Shown piece after piece: positions 8,263-19,228 of a DNA stretch of 44,884 nucleotides. The notes below the pieces were generated by a model that did not search any database, was not told the DNA's origin, and saw only the letters and a program-made list of their open reading frames with translations. The DNA comes from Sodalis sp. Psp (GTDB taxonomy: Bacteria; Pseudomonadota; Gammaproteobacteria; Enterobacterales; Enterobacteriaceae). The DNA lies in contig JAHCVB010000002.1 in assembly GCA_024648745.1 (NCBI GenBank), positions 1 to 44,884 of the forward strand, read 5' to 3'. A program made the translations under genes and the position numbers. Numbering within the stretch: position 1 is the stretch's first letter; each line of letters starts with the position of its first letter.

Positions 8263-9900
8263 CTATGCTGTGCGCTTCCAACCGATAATCCAGCTGACGA
8301 TGCCAATAGCCATTAGCCAGGCTGCCAAGAAGCCTTTGTCAGTCCCTTTCGTCAGTAAAAACATGCTACTGAGCAGCAATGTAGCACCAATACCGCATAG
8401 AAAAATAGATTGGCTATGCCGCACATTATGAACCTTAATTTCCACCGATAAACGTTCGACACTCTTATGTAATAAGAGATACTGCTTAAAACCATCATAA
8501 ACTAATTCAGGAAATTCGGGCAATTTTTCAGCCCAAAAAGGCGCCTTTTCTTTCAGAGCGCGCAAAACAGCTGGCAAACCCACTTGATTTTTTATCCAGT
8601 CTTCTAAAAACGGTTTGGCTGTTTTCCATAAATCTAATTTGGGGTAAAGCTGTCGCCCAACACCTTCAATATACAGTAGTGTTTTCTGCAACAAGACCAG
8701 CTGTGGCTGTACTTCCATATTAAAACGTCGTGCGGTGTTAAAGAGATTCATTAATATATAACCGAAAGAGATCTCTGCCAGCGATTTTTCAAAAATAGGT
8801 TCGCAGACAGTACGGATAGCGAACTCAAAATCTTCAACATTAGTATCTAATGGCACCCAACCGGAATCTATATGTAACTCGGCGACCTTACGGTAATCGC
8901 GATTGAAAAAGGCGATAAAATTTTCTGCCAGATAGCGCTTATCTTCTTTATTTAGTGATCCAACGATACCACAGTCAATACCAATATATTGAGGATTCTC
9001 GGGGTGTTCGAAGCTTACGAAAATATTGCCTGGATGCATATCGCCATGAAAAAAGCTATCACGAAAAACCTGAGTGAAAAAGATTTGTACCCCACGCTCC
9101 GCCAGCAATTTCATGTTAGTGCCTTGGTTTTCCAGTAAAGCTACATCGCTGACCGGCACTCCATAGATGCGTTCCATTACCATCATAGTTTTGCTACAAA
9201 AATCCGGATAGACTTCAGGAATATAAAGCATTGGACTGCCTTTAAAATTACGTCGTAGTTGAATGGCGTTAGCCGCTTCACGCAGTAGATTGAGTTCATC
9301 GAGTAACGTTTTTTCATATTCCAGCACGACTTCCACCGGTCGCAGGCGTCTGCCATCCGGCATTAGGTTTGGTACCCAGCTAGCCAATCGGTACATTAAC
9401 CGAATATCGGCTTTAATCATCGGTAAAATATCCGGGCGGATCACCTTAATCACTACCTCCTTGCCATTTTTCAACCGAGCAGTATGCACCTGTGCAATAG
9501 ATGCGGAAGCCAATGGCTCTTGCTGAAAATCATCGAACCAAGTTTCTAGAGGCCGCCCCATCGAATGTTCGATGTATGCACGTGCAAGCACTCCGTCAAA
9601 GGGCTGCACTTTATCTTGAAGCATCGTCAATTGGTCGACGATGGCCAAAGGAAACAGATCGCGTCGAGTCGATAGCATCTGACCGAATTTGATCCATACT
9701 GGCCCTAATTCCTGCAGAGCTAGACGCAAACGCTTACCCAGTGCGCACTGCGGATGATTATTTGACACCCAAAATAGCAATTTTCGCCCTAGCCGTAGTG
9801 GTAAAGTCAGCCGCGTTTTCGGGATTAACTCATCTAGTCCGTAGCTAAGCATCACACGAATAATCAAATAAAGTCGGTGCATCTCACTTAACAACATCAT
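8263..9900 (-). CDS. ubiB: Ubiquinone biosynthesis regulatory kinase-like protein UbiB
   Basis: UbiB is a membrane-bound member of the ADCK/UbiB atypical kinase family; it has ATPase activity and supports ubiquinone synthesis. The 545 residues cover the whole family. The KxGQ motif lies in [14 protein letters not shown] (about 69-82), then the alanine-rich loop [11 protein letters not shown], the catalytic HGDMHPGN (HADMHPGN in E. coli) and the metal-binding DCG in GIDCGIVG. Two C-terminal membrane helices close the protein. The ATG at 9900 overlaps the ubiJ stop by four bases (ATGA), which supports this start and suggests translational coupling. Confidence 0.95.
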   Translation of the reverse strand: MMLLSEMHRLYLIIRVMLSYGLDELIPKTRLTLPLRLGRKLLFWVSNNHPQCALGKRLRLALQELGPVWIKFGQMLSTRRDLFPLAIVDQLTMLQDKVQPFDGVLARAYIEHSMGRPLETWFDDFQQEPLASASIAQVHTARLKNGKEVVIKVIRPDILPMIKADIRLMYRLASWVPNLMPDGRRLRPVEVVLEYEKTLLDELNLLREAANAIQLRRNFKGSPMLYIPEVYPDFCSKTMMVMERIYGVPVSDVALLENQGTNMKLLAERGVQIFFTQVFRDSFFHGDMHPGNIFVSFEHPENPQYIGIDCGIVGSLNKEDKRYLAENFIAFFNRDYRKVAELHIDSGWVPLDTNVEDFEFAIRTVCEPIFEKSLAEISFGYILMNLFNTARRFNMEVQPQLVLLQKTLLYIEGVGRQLYPKLDLWKTAKPFLEDWIKNQVGLPAVLRALKEKAPFWAEKLPEFPELVYDGFKQYLLLHKSVERLSVEIKVHNVRHSQSIFLCGIGATLLLSSMFLLTKGTDKGFLAAWLMAIGIVSWIIGWKRTA

Positions 9901-10502
9901 CTGCTGACCTCCAGTTTTTCCAGGCGGGCTACCAGATTTTTGCCTGCTCGGGCAACATTATTTACTTCGTTGCAAAACCATGTCAGTTCCAGTGCCGCAG
10001 GCACCAAGCGCCACTCATCAGTAATGACTTGCGCCACTCGTATTTGCTCAGTACGAAAAAGTTGTAGCGTATTATTTAATAAGTACCCGAGCAAACGGGT
10101 GACGCCCTCAGCAGCAATATCACCTACCCAAGGCACCAGTAGTTCGGCCGCATCAAACTTGTCTATATCCAGCAGCGTAGCAAACTGCTGCACTAAATGC
10201 AGATCGCCCTCCACATCAATATCGCCCTGTTGAATCATTCGAGCCAACTGCTGGCGCTCTACTAGTGCCGACAGCGTGGCGAGACGAGTACGCACCATAC
10301 AATCTGCTGGGTTACCCCAAGTATTAAGCACATCTACTTGGCGTGCGCTAAACACCAAAATAATTGGTACATTCCACTCGACTAATTCAAACCGTAGCAC
10401 TTTACCTTTCAAACGTTGTCTGGCAGCCGCCATGGAGCGATCTTGATAAAGCAGGCGGTTAAGCGCGATTTCCAGCGTTGCGCTCATTAGCTGTACCAAC
10501 AA
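9897..10502 (-). CDS. ubiJ: Ubiquinone biosynthesis accessory factor UbiJ
   Basis: UbiJ carries an SCP2 lipid-binding domain and, with UbiK, holds the polyprenyl intermediates for the soluble ubiquinone-making complex. The 201-residue product has the same size as E. coli UbiJ. It keeps its typical features: [12 protein letters not shown] early, the [20 protein letters not shown] sterol-carrier core (about 92-111), the [10 protein letters not shown] motif, and a C-terminal helix ending [10 protein letters not shown]. It is flanked by ubiE (15 bp away) and ubiB (4-bp overlap) in the conserved order. Confidence 0.93.
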   Translation of the reverse strand: MLVQLMSATLEIALNRLLYQDRSMAAARQRLKGKVLRFELVEWNVPIILVFSARQVDVLNTWGNPADCMVRTRLATLSALVERQQLARMIQQGDIDVEGDLHLVQQFATLLDIDKFDAAELLVPWVGDIAAEGVTRLLGYLLNNTLQLFRTEQIRVAQVITDEWRLVPAALELTWFCNEVNNVARAGKNLVARLEKLEVSR

Positions 10503-10517
10503 TATTATAACTCCTGA

Positions 10518-11312
10518 TCAGAATTTATAACCACGGTGCAAAGCTACGATGCCACCGGTCATATTGAAGTACTCGACACTGTCAAAACCGGCATCCAATA
10601 TCATTGATTTTATTGTCTCCTGATCCGGATGCATGCGGATGGATTCCACTAGATAGCGATAGCTGCCGGCGTCACAGGCCACAATGCCACCGATACGTGG
10701 CAAAATGTGAAAGGAATAAAGATCGTAAGCTTTAGTGAGAGGCTTAAATAATGGTACAGAAAACTCAAGGATCAGCAGTCGGCCGCCAGGCTTCAGCACT
10801 CGGTACATAGACCGCAGTGCTTGCTCTTTTTCGGTTATGTTCCTCAGACCGAAAGAAATAATGATGCAGTTAAAGGTGTTGTCCTGAAAAGGCAATATTT
10901 CTGCGTTGGCTTGGACATAACTGACATTACCTAAAATGCCACAGTTTCGTAGCTTTTCACGACCTACTCTCAGCATAGAGTCATTGATATCCGCCAGTAC
11001 TACTTCCCCTTCTTCGCCTACCAATCGTGAGAACTTGGCAGTCAAGTCCCCAGTACCACCCGCTAGATCTAGGACCTTTTGCCCGCGGCATACGCCGCTG
11101 TACTGGACGGAGAAACGTTTCCAGATGCGGTGAATACCGAATGACATCAGGTCATTCATCAGGTCATATTTTGTCGCGGCGGAGTGAAAGACATCTGCCA
11201 CCATCAATGTTTTTTGGTCTTTCGCTACGGTGCGGAAACCAAAATGGGTAGTTTCACTCTTGTCTTCATCTGCCTTGGCTAAGCGGGCAAGCTCCATTCT
11301 ATCTCTTACCAT
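10518..11312 (-). CDS. ubiE: Demethylmenaquinone/2-polyprenylphenol C-methyltransferase UbiE
   Basis: UbiE methylates carbon in both ubiquinone and menaquinone synthesis, using S-adenosylmethionine. The SAM motif [16 protein letters not shown] is clear, followed by [23 protein letters not shown] and the end ALHRGYKF shared by the family. I place the start at 11312 ([15 protein letters not shown]), with GGAAACG upstream. The frame is open to 11351, but those residues are not family-like. At 264 residues it carries an N-terminal extension of about a dozen residues relative to the 251 of E. coli UbiE. rmuC, which precedes it elsewhere, is gone. Confidence 0.94.
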   Translation of the reverse strand: MVRDRMELARLAKADEDKSETTHFGFRTVAKDQKTLMVADVFHSAATKYDLMNDLMSFGIHRIWKRFSVQYSGVCRGQKVLDLAGGTGDLTAKFSRLVGEEGEVVLADINDSMLRVGREKLRNCGILGNVSYVQANAEILPFQDNTFNCIIISFGLRNITEKEQALRSMYRVLKPGGRLLILEFSVPLFKPLTKAYDLYSFHILPRIGGIVACDAGSYRYLVESIRMHPDQETIKSMILDAGFDSVEYFNMTGGIVALHRGYKF

Positions 11313-11351
11313 GCTGACACCGTTTCCAGAATAATAGTAAAATATGTACAC

Positions 11352-11700
11352 CTGTTATTTATTCTTTACCAGCTGGTAATCAGCTTGCACTTTAACCAAA
11401 ATATAATCAAACTGAAAATCACAGCAATTAGCGATACTACCCTACCTATAGCAAGCTGAGAAATCAGCCAAGAAAAACATTGGCGTTGGCTCAGTCGTGC
11501 AAGCATGGAGATAATAGGTAAAGTAACATATAATAGATCTATTATTTATAATAATGACTTAGCCATAAAAATCGCCGCCAACGACAATAGACCTAAAAAT
11601 AGAACTCCAGCCTCGCTTAGTAGCACACCCAAGCCCAAGTTGGGTACTTGCCAAGTATCTCCTAACTGGTTGGAATTGGAATAATAAAAGGTATTTATTT
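11352..11700. other. Decayed gap where rmuC would lie
   Basis: About 350 bp. The minus strand holds short hydrophobic frames, such as VVSLIAVIFSLIIFWLK near 11400-11450, which might descend from the RmuC N-terminal membrane segment. I could not support an assignment. Confidence 0.3.
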
Positions 11701-11920
11701 TGACCTGCGACCAATCTCTAATCCAGCTCTATTCAGAATGATCGGATGCTTACTTGAAGCTCTGAAATCCTGACTGCATGGCGGCTTGCAAGTTGCACGT
11801 GTTGGTCTCTTGGTTTGTTAAATTGATCTATGCAAGACACTGAATATGATTCTACACCTGATAGATTGGGATAAATATAAACACGTGAGCCTGCGAAATA
11901 CAAGGGTAAATCTAAGACAA
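11700..11920 (-). pseudogene. udp: Possible udp (uridine phosphorylase) relic
   Basis: Within a short open stretch the residues DLPLYFAGSRVYIYP, GVES and HVQLASRH parallel the start of uridine phosphorylase (GLTKNDLQGATLAIVP, RVEK, PVKLASHREF). After a stop, IELD*RLV parallels AELDGKPV. udp lies at this position and strand between metE and rmuC in E. coli. The identification rests on synteny and a weak visual alignment. Confidence 0.3.
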
Positions 11921-12135
11921 AGGTTGCATGTAGGAAGAAAATCAAAACTGGGACACTTTTGTGTATCGGTAAAAACAATGTTACCTTTACCAGATTAAAG
12001 GTGACCTCTGCGTTTGAATGAATAATACATTCTATCCATCTTACAAGTAACTTAGTGTGTCACAACCTTCCCCTCAGCTTAAGGCATCTTATTTAGTTAA
12101 TATAGACCAGCCAACCAGCGTAGCCTTTAGTGCTT

Positions 12136-14406
12136 CTAGTGCTTCTCTTTGCGTAGTGTTCTGGCAGCAGTTACCATATTAGCCAGAGAAAGACGAGTTT
12201 CCGGCCAGGTGCGGGTTTTCAATCCGCAGTCAGGGTTTACCCACAAGCGTTCCACCGGAATATGTTGGGCCGCTTTACGAAGCAGCGAAATGATCCACTC
12301 TTCACTGGGTACACTCGGTGAGTGAATGTCATATACACCAAGCCCAATTTCATTTGGATAGTCAAATTCATTAAAAATTTCCAGCAGCTCCATGTCCGAG
12401 CGGGATGTTTCTAGAGTGATTACATCAGCATCCAAAGCAGCAATGGAATCCATAATGTCGTTGAACTCACAATAACACATATGGGTATGGATCTGAGTAT
12501 TGTCCTTCACTACAGCTGTGCTTAACCGAAAGGCTTCCACAGCCCAGTTCAGATAATCATGCCAAGCTGAATGTTTCAGTGGCAAACCCTCGCGCAGAGC
12601 TGGCTCGTCAATCTGGATAATACCGATACCGACCTGTTCCAGATCCGATACTTCGTCGCGTAGAGCCAACGCAATTTGTTGAGCAATAATCTTACAGCTC
12701 ACATCTTCACGTGGAAACGACCAGCACAGAATGGTCACTGGACCAGTCAACATACCTTTTACGGGCTTGTCGGTGAGCGATTGGGCATAACGCGCCCATT
12801 CAACTGTGATCGCCTCAGGGCGGCTGATGTCACCGATGATAATGGGTGGCTTAACACAGCGTGAACCGTAGCTTTGAACCCAACCGTTCTGCGTAAAGAC
12901 GAATCCGTCTAAGTGTTCTCCGAAATACTCCACCATATCGTTACGCTCGGCCTCTCCATGCACCAGCACGTCCAGCCCGAGGCGCTCCTGCTCGATTATA
13001 GCCTGCTTAATATGCTCACTAATACCGGCGCGGTAGCATTCGGCATCCAGCCGGCCGCGTTTAAAATCGAGTCGCAGGCGACGGATCTCTGTGGTCTGTG
13101 GGAAGGAGCCGATAGTAGTGGTCGGCCAGGTAGGTAGATTGAAACACGCATGCTGAAGCTTGGCACGGACAACATACGGTTTCTGGCGCTGACTGTCAGC
13201 AGCAGTGATCTTTTCCAGACGCATTTTGACCTGCGGGTTATGCACCTGATTGGAGCTATCGCGAGCGCGGATCGGCGCGCTGTACCTGACCAGCGCGGCC
13301 TGATGTTCCTCATTCGGCTCATTTAGCGCGGCGCACAGCAGACCTAGCTCGGAGCATTTTTGCAGCGCGAAAGCAAACCAGCTCTTTACTTCTTCACCCA
13401 TCCGTGTTTCAGTATTTAAATCAATGGGGCTATGTAATAATGAGCAGGATGATCCTATCCACAGCTCACGTTTACTGACCAGAAAATGCAGTCGCTCAAA
13501 CCAGCTCTTCAGATCAGCGCGCCATATGTTTCGACCGTTAATAACCCCGGCAGATAGTACCCACTCCGTCGGCAACCGCTGGTGCAACTCAGCTAAATCA
13601 TCGTCGCCGGTCACCAGATCCACGTGTAATCCCTGAACTGGCAGTACAGTGATGATGTCCAATTGGTGTCTGATACTATCGAAATAAGTCGTCAGTAGTA
13701 GCTTTGTTTGTCCTTGAAGAGACCGATATGCATTATGGTACGACTCACACCACTCCTGTGGCAATTCTAATACCAGGGCCGGCTCGTCGATTTGCACCCA
13801 GTCAACACCACGTTTCGCCAGCTCGCCTAGAATCTGTCGATAAACCGATAGCAGCGCCGGCAATAGTGACAGGCGATTAAACGCTCTACCTTTCACTTTG
13901 CCTAGCCATAGATAACTGACCGGACCAAGCATTACCGGTTTCACGTAGTGACCCAATGCCAGCGCTTCATCTACCTCATCCAGCAGTTGCGTCCAGCCTA
14001 GGCGGAATTGTTGCCCTGAGGTGAATTCAGGTACTATATAATGGTAATTGGTATTAAACCATTTGGTCATCTCTGCAGCGGGTTCATTGTTTAATGCGTG
14101 GCCACGGCAGATACGGAACAGTGTGTCTATATCACTATCATCAGCATTATTACGGTGGCGTTCTGGGACGTTGTCCAGCATCATGCTAGTGTTGAGAACG
14201 TGGTCGTACCAGGCAAAATCACCCACCGGTAAAATATCGACCCCAGCGTCTTTCTGCTGTTGCCAATGACGCGATCGCAGTTCACGGCCGGTCTCTAGCA
14301 GATGCTGTTGCGTGATATTTCCTGACCAATAGTTTTCTTGCGCTTTTTTCAATTCTCGATGCAAGCCGATGCGTGGAAAACCCAGTGTGTGGCTTAGAAT
14401 TGTCAT
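12136..14406 (-). CDS. metE: Cobalamin-independent methionine synthase MetE
   Basis: MetE transfers a methyl group from 5-methyltetrahydropteroyl-triglutamate to homocysteine, making methionine without vitamin B12. From the start at 14406 ([14 protein letters not shown]) the protein has 756 residues (753 in E. coli). GGAGAAAG lies just upstream of the ATG; a longer frame to 14427 is not supported by family length. The N-terminal half-barrel and the catalytic C-terminal half are both intact. The zinc ligands are visible in [11 protein letters not shown] and NPDCGLKTR near the end, and the substrate loop in [15 protein letters not shown]-like sequence in mid-protein. metR lies divergently next door, with MetJ-type boxes between them. 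Confidence 0.97.
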   Translation of the reverse strand: MTILSHTLGFPRIGLHRELKKAQENYWSGNITQQHLLETGRELRSRHWQQQKDAGVDILPVGDFAWYDHVLNTSMMLDNVPERHRNNADDSDIDTLFRICRGHALNNEPAAEMTKWFNTNYHYIVPEFTSGQQFRLGWTQLLDEVDEALALGHYVKPVMLGPVSYLWLGKVKGRAFNRLSLLPALLSVYRQILGELAKRGVDWVQIDEPALVLELPQEWCESYHNAYRSLQGQTKLLLTTYFDSIRHQLDIITVLPVQGLHVDLVTGDDDLAELHQRLPTEWVLSAGVINGRNIWRADLKSWFERLHFLVSKRELWIGSSCSLLHSPIDLNTETRMGEEVKSWFAFALQKCSELGLLCAALNEPNEEHQAALVRYSAPIRARDSSNQVHNPQVKMRLEKITAADSQRQKPYVVRAKLQHACFNLPTWPTTTIGSFPQTTEIRRLRLDFKRGRLDAECYRAGISEHIKQAIIEQERLGLDVLVHGEAERNDMVEYFGEHLDGFVFTQNGWVQSYGSRCVKPPIIIGDISRPEAITVEWARYAQSLTDKPVKGMLTGPVTILCWSFPREDVSCKIIAQQIALALRDEVSDLEQVGIGIIQIDEPALREGLPLKHSAWHDYLNWAVEAFRLSTAVVKDNTQIHTHMCYCEFNDIMDSIAALDADVITLETSRSDMELLEIFNEFDYPNEIGLGVYDIHSPSVPSEEWIISLLRKAAQHIPVERLWVNPDCGLKTRTWPETRLSLANMVTAARTLRKEKH

Positions 14407-14421
14407 TACTTTCTCCAATGT

Positions 14422-14445
14422 AGACATCTAAATGTTTACACATCT
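14422..14445. promoter_or_regulatory. Probable MetJ met-box array before metE
   Basis: Three consecutive 8-mers read AGACATCT, AAATGTTT and ACACATCT. The first differs at one base from the met-box consensus AGACGTCT; the second is poor and the third partial. MetJ represses met genes by binding such tandem boxes. They lie just upstream of the metE ribosome binding site, where a repressor could block a promoter formed by TTGTGA and TTATAG (19 bp apart, minus strand, about 14446-14476). Whether metJ survives elsewhere is unknown. Confidence 0.45.
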
Positions 14446-14464
14446 ATAATCACCGTATAGTGTA

Positions 14465-14489
14465 TTATTCACAAGCGTAACTTATTCAC
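14465..14489. promoter_or_regulatory. Direct repeat TTATTCAC, possible MetR half-sites
   Basis: TTATTCAC occurs at 14465-14472 and 14482-14489, a spacing of 17 bp, in the metE-metR divergent region. MetR sites are built from TGAA/TTCA halves, and TTCA is part of each copy. No full TGAA-N5-TTCA palindrome is present. Confidence 0.3.
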
Positions 14490-14508
14490 TTCTAGGCAAA
14501 ATACTCTC

Positions 14509-15408
14509 ATGATCGAACTTAAACACTTGCGAACGCTGCAGGCGTTGCGAAACAGCGGCTCACTGGTAATGGCGTCGTTGCAACTTCACCAGACTCAATC
14601 AGCTCTATCGCATCAATTTAGCGATCTGGAACAGCGGCTCGGATTTCGCCTGTTTGTGCGTAAAAGCCAACCGCTGCGGTTCACCCCTCAAGGGGAGATC
14701 CTACTGCAATTGGCTGAACACATTCTTCCTCAAGTACAGCAGGCGCTACAAACCTGCCAACAGCCGCATCAAGCTACGTTACGCTTAGCAATTGAATGCC
14801 ATAGCTGCATTCAGTGGCTGACTCCGGCATTGAAGGCATTTCGTCAACAGTGGCCACAAGTGCTGGTAGATTTACGATCTGGTGTCATTTTCGATCCTCA
14901 ACCAGCACTGCAGCAAGGGGAGCTAGATTTGGTGCTGACCTCAGATATTTTGTCGCGTAATGGACTCTACTACGTTCCTATGTTTGATTTCGAAGTTCGG
15001 TTAGTGTTAGCGCCGGATCACCCGTTAGTGTTTCGAGAGGTGATTGTTCCGGATGATTTAGACCAGGAAACATTGTTGATCTACCCAGTACAACGCAATC
15101 GCATGGATATCTGGCGTTATTTTCTGTATCCGGCAAGCATTACTCCGATACTAAAAACCGTCGATAACACCTTGTTGCTGATTCAGATGGTGTCGGCGCG
15201 CATGGGCATCGCCGCACTTCCGCACTGGGTAGTAGGAAGCTTTGAACACCAGGGGCTTATTGTTACTCGTACGCTCGGCGAAGGTTTATGGAGCCGTCTG
15301 TATGCCGCTGTGCGTAACGGCGAACAGTGTCAACCGATGACTGAAGAGTTTATTCGTTCTACACGGCAACATGCCTGCGCTTATTTGCCTTATGTGCGCT
15401 GCACCTAA
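14509..15408 (+). CDS. metR: LysR-type regulator MetR
   Basis: MetR activates metE and related genes with homocysteine as co-activator. The 299-residue product has the LysR N-terminal helix-turn-helix ([20 protein letters not shown], then [16 protein letters not shown] and LGFRLFVR) and the effector-binding domain from about residue 90. E. coli MetR has 317 residues, so the C-terminus is somewhat short, but the domains are complete. Divergent pairing with metE is the classical arrangement and gives both genes a shared control region. The ribosome binding site is weak (AGGCAAA). Confidence 0.94.
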   Translation: MIELKHLRTLQALRNSGSLVMASLQLHQTQSALSHQFSDLEQRLGFRLFVRKSQPLRFTPQGEILLQLAEHILPQVQQALQTCQQPHQATLRLAIECHSCIQWLTPALKAFRQQWPQVLVDLRSGVIFDPQPALQQGELDLVLTSDILSRNGLYYVPMFDFEVRLVLAPDHPLVFREVIVPDDLDQETLLIYPVQRNRMDIWRYFLYPASITPILKTVDNTLLLIQMVSARMGIAALPHWVVGSFEHQGLIVTRTLGEGLWSRLYAAVRNGEQCQPMTEEFIRSTRQHACAYLPYVRCT

Positions 15409-16080
15409 ATTTTGAGAATTTAAGGATAAGGCTAGTGGCTAGCACGGTGTCGTCTACTTTGGTGGCTATAAATCAAACGACACCAGACTTATTTAACATT
15501 GTCGCTATTGCAAAACTGTTCTTACCTTATTCATTATATTATCATCAAGTGGTACGTTATCTAGTGACTCTGAATTTTCCTGATACCAACTAGTGTCTCT
15601 AATTGCCCAATAACTGGGCCACTGTGTTAGTGCATTTCGCTGAAAATTTGATTGATGACCTCCCTAATGTAAAATGCGTTTACATCTTGACAGGCATCAA
15701 ATCATAGGGGCAATCCTTAGTTGCCACAGTGTTCCGCTCGCAGTTAAGGATGAGAACATCCTCTTTAAAGTATAGCATTGCTGCTAGCGTAACGAATAAG
15801 ATTTTCCCGACTATAGTTACCAAAATCTCCCCATCAATTCCTGATTAACCATAAAACCCTTTTTAGCAATGCTAATCTCGATCTTACCGATGGCTCCGAT
15901 GAACACAAACTCGTGACATCCCTGATGGGTAAGCCGCGAAAATCGATAGTTTTCATTACGTCCTACTTGACGTGTACTGTAACATAAAACCGTCCTGTAT
16001 TAGCCTATTGTCAACTTTTAGATGAGGCAATGACGCTACCATACTCATGGTATTTTTATCCTAACACAGGATAGCCATCC
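15409..16080. other. Decayed gap after metR with an unidentified fragment
   Basis: About 670 bp. On the minus strand at about 15505-15660 an open frame reads RNALTQWPSYWAIRDTSWYQ and ends NKVRTVLQ; it looks like a protein C-terminus but I do not recognise it. yigM and yigL would be expected nearby in E. coli. Confidence 0.3.
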
Positions 16081-16087
16081 TTGTCTA

Positions 16088-16387
16088 TTACTCATTGCGC
16101 CTACTCCGTAGGCCGCAGTAACCGGGGAGGAAGATATTATTGCCAATATCGTATGTTACGGCAACCTGCCTGTGGGTTACATGGGCCATGGTATACCAAG
16201 CCAATCTAGCCCCTTTTTGACACAGAAATTTTTTCGGGAAACAACAGCGGCGTTTACATTGGCATTTAAAAGCGGCATCTGTGCTGGCAAAAGATATTTT
16301 CACACGGTGCACGCTGAAAAGTTTAATGTGGTTAGACCTTAATGACTGTTGTTGACATAGTCTCCTCGGGCCAAGGCGGCATCTCAC
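16088..16387. other. Unidentified patch open on both strands
   Basis: A relatively GC-rich patch is open for 99 codons on the minus strand and for about 76 codons (about 16115-16342) on the plus strand. The plus frame contains EEDIIANIVCYGNLPVGYMG and looks more protein-like. I recognise neither. It may be a young pseudogene. No convincing ribosome binding site was seen. Confidence 0.25.
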
Positions 16388-17175
16388 ACCTTTATCGCAT
16401 CCTCCGTCAATTACTATCAGGTTAGCAATAATATTCTGGGCCTAAAAACTCGTCTAAAACTACTTTTATTATGGTACAGCATATGAAGTCGAGGTGCACC
16501 TGGTTAAAATAGGTGTTAAATTTTAAATTAAAAGAATTCTAGTCACCGTCCAGGTGTTTTGACTGACAATCAACATGAGCGACGTGGTGCGGATACAAGA
16601 GATGGGCCATGCTTTGATTTCCTGAAATGAAGCCAGTCTGTAACAGGATATGGAAAGACCAAAAGAAAAATATAACGGAAGAGTATTGAAAACGTGACTC
16701 CCTGGTAGATTGGTGTTTCATTGTAATAAATGCGATATTATAGAATAGTATGATGTAAAATAACTTATAATAGTGTATTATCTCTGAGGATCTGCATCCA
16801 GTCATGTAAGCTCTGAAGAGCGATGTAGGAAATAATAGCATTATGAGATGAAGACCTATTCGGGGGAGATAAATGGAGTGAAGATTGAAGGATAAATATC
16901 ATACAATCGATAATACAGTTAAGTTGATGTAGATTCATGGCCGCCTACAATTGCAGGGAAAAACCCGGACAAACATAAGCAGTTTAGCTATATTATCAAG
17001 CATTTTAAGTTAAGATTAGCATGTGCCAGTTAATTATGAGAGTTATGAACCCTTACATAGTCTGGTTTAGCCTCTTGACATTCCCGTTTGGTGCGTTGGA
17101 AACAAGATTCTATTGGAAGGAATTTTATCACTGGCACTAAAATTACATGTAATGGGAGGCCATAACGCGTGTACG
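16388..17175. other. Decayed gap downstream of rpoH
   Basis: About 790 bp of AT-rich sequence. livJ follows rpoH in E. coli, but no LivJ segment could be read here. No terminator with a clear T run was found. Confidence 0.4.
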
Positions 17176-18030
17176 CTATACTTCAATCGCTAGACGCATT
17201 TTCTTCATGGCGTTCTTTTCAAGCTGGCGCACACGTTCTGCGGAAACCCCGTACCGGTCAGCTAGCTCTTGTAGCGTGCTTTTGTCATCATTTAGCCAGC
17301 GCGTGCGTATAATATCTTGGCTGCGCTCATCCAGACCTTCCAGCGCCACTCCAAGTTTATCAGCAGCATGATCGTCCCAGTTATCTCCTTCGATATCATC
17401 AGCAAAATCAGACGATTTATCTTTCAGGTAAAGCATAGGTACTATGGACTGACCTTCACAAGTTTCACATTCCGGCGTTGTGTCAAAAGTCATATCCTGT
17501 GCAGCCATACGGGATTCCATTTCACGGACATCTTTATTAGTCACACCTAGTTCTTTGGCTACCATTTCCACTTCATCTCGATTGAACCAACCTAGGCGCT
17601 GTTTAGTTTTACGTAGGTTGAAGAATAGCTTGCGCTGTGCCTTGGTCGTTGCCACTTTCACTATACGCCAGTTGCGTAGCACATACTCGTGAATTTCCGC
17701 TTTGATCCAATGCACGGCGAAAGATACCAGTCGTACACCAACTTCTGGATTGAAACGGCGAACAGCTTTCATTAAGCCGATATTGCCTTCTTGAATCAGA
17801 TCAGCCTGAGGTAGGCCATAACCAGAATAGCTACGCGCAATATGAATAACAAAGCGCAGATGAGACAAAATTAGGTGCTTAGCTGCTTCTAAGTCTCCCT
17901 GATAATGCAACCGTTCAGCCAGCGCCCGCTCTTCTTCCACCGTTAGCATAGAGTAAGCATTGGTGGCCCTAACATAAGCTTCTAGACTGCCCTGGGGGGT
18001 ATAGACTAAAACTTGCATATCTTTGATCAT
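17176..18030 (-). CDS. rpoH: Heat-shock sigma factor RpoH (sigma 32)
   Basis: RpoH directs RNA polymerase to chaperone and protease promoters. The product has 284 residues from the ATG at 18030 (285 from the adjacent ATG at 18033). The second ATG has better spacing from GAGAGG. Region 2 ([38 protein letters not shown]) and the RpoH box [16 protein letters not shown] are nearly unchanged. Region 4.2 ends with [28 protein letters not shown]. The region between, normally acidic and variable, is TPECETCEG here instead of the E. coli serine/aspartate stretch. It lies in the ftsY-ftsE-ftsX-rpoH order, but ftsE and ftsX are relics, so its own upstream region may now be the only promoter source. Confidence 0.96.
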   Translation of the reverse strand: MIKDMQVLVYTPQGSLEAYVRATNAYSMLTVEEERALAERLHYQGDLEAAKHLILSHLRFVIHIARSYSGYGLPQADLIQEGNIGLMKAVRRFNPEVGVRLVSFAVHWIKAEIHEYVLRNWRIVKVATTKAQRKLFFNLRKTKQRLGWFNRDEVEMVAKELGVTNKDVREMESRMAAQDMTFDTTPECETCEGQSIVPMLYLKDKSSDFADDIEGDNWDDHAADKLGVALEGLDERSQDIIRTRWLNDDKSTLQELADRYGVSAERVRQLEKNAMKKMRLAIEV

Positions 18031-18194
18031 CATGACCTCTCGCTAAAAACTCGGGTGGCCGTTTGATCCTTGCCACCTTTAAATACAACCTGAAGTAAAC
18101 TGAACATCCGATGATGAAGGCTGCGATCCTGTCGGTGAGTTCAGCATAAGCAACTGCAGCACATTATCCAGATCCTGGTTAAAAATGTTCATCA

Positions 18195-18710
18195 TCAAGT
18201 GTAAACTTGGCATAATAACGTTTATACAGTCACCAGCAAGCCAATCATAGCCGAAATTAACAGCAGGAGAAATGACTTTATTGCCCCCAACTTAAACCAT
18301 GTATAACGAATGTGACGTCCATCCTCCTAACTACAACCATTACTTTTCAGTTGCTTATGGAAATATTAATGTCAACATTCCACCATTGAGAAATGGCCAT
18401 AGGATACATCCGTCATCAAGCACCTTAATCCAGATATACCATCTTAGTTACAACATCGGATACTATTGCTCCACCATCTGACTAGGGTTTTCCTACACTA
18501 AAATTATAAGTATAAATTTTAGAAATGTCAACGAGATAACAATTACCATGATATGATCAATAATTTAGAGCATGTATCCGCTAGCATATCTAGCTAGGTA
18601 TGACGCAATTACTAATTCTACTACCGTACAAAATTCTTGGATTCCACCGCTTTCACTTCGCCAGTCGTTTTTATGAGATTGAGGCAGTTGAATTTATTTT
18701 TACTCGCCAT
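18195..18710 (-). pseudogene. ftsX: ftsX relic
   Basis: Between ftsE and rpoH the minus strand still encodes recognisable FtsX pieces in order. HIMVIVISLTF corresponds to FLTVMVIAISLTLP. VEQ*YPML*LRWYIWIKVLDD corresponds to [43 protein letters not shown] corresponds to the C-terminal [27 protein letters not shown]. Internal stops, frameshifts and a large internal deletion leave about half of the roughly 1,050-bp gene. FtsX is the membrane partner of FtsE in the divisome, controlling cell-wall amidases. Confidence 0.7.
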
Positions 18711-19224
18711 GGACATCCTTTGATCATTCTTTACTTGATTGAGCGTTAACGATCGACCTATCCCGCTAATCACTACGCGGTAGTGCCTTACTGTAAATTA
18801 GATAAGCACATCGTCTCAGATTGCCTATTGACTCATCCACCAGTAGAATGGCAGTCTTGTTGATCACGGAACAGATGGTACTCACTTGTGCTGCTCTCAT
18901 CTTAATAACTACACCAAGAAACTACATGATTTATTCAGTACCGCCAAAACGTGGCGGTAGTCTTCAAGACTGACGATAGCATTCACCTGCGGTATCATCT
19001 TGCCTTGATGGTGCGAGTAAGGCATATGACGACCTGCAAAACCACCTGACCTAGCAGCGCAGGAAATGCTACACATCAGTTTCAAGAAACTACTTTTCCA
19101 TGCCAGAATGGCTAGTTCGGCATTCTATCTTACTTAGCCAGACGACGGTGAAGTTCACTTACTGCAATGCTTGTCGTCCACTAAAATATGCTTTGCTAAC
19201 TTATTTACATTCGCACTAAATCAT
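18700..19224 (-). pseudogene. ftsE: ftsE relic
   Basis: The start ATG at 19224 lies four bases after the ftsY stop behind GGAG, as in a living operon. Translation gives MI*CECK*VSKAYFSGRQALQ, matching the FtsE start MIRFEHVSKAYLGGRQALQ. Then RTSHSGMEK* falls in the Walker A region (TGHSGAGKS), QGKMIPQ matches QIGMIFQ, and CSVINKTAILLVDESIGNL matches the Walker B region AVVNKPAVLLADEPTGNL. Several stops and a ruined Walker A leave no ATPase. This is a clear in-place pseudogene. Confidence 0.8.
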
Positions 19225-19228
19225 CTCC

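Noticed and set aside
11400-11660. Membrane-protein fragment upstream of ubiE (minus strand)
   Set aside because: Hydrophobic stretches such as LLSEAGVLFLGLLSLAAIFMA look protein-like, but I could not match them to any family and the position predicts rmuC/udp.
12996-13322. 108-residue frame inside metE
   Set aside because: Alternative frame within a fully conserved metE; no start signal or family resemblance.
14446-14508. Full MetR palindrome TGAA-N5-TTCA
   Set aside because: No complete palindrome exists; only a direct repeat containing TTCA halves was found.
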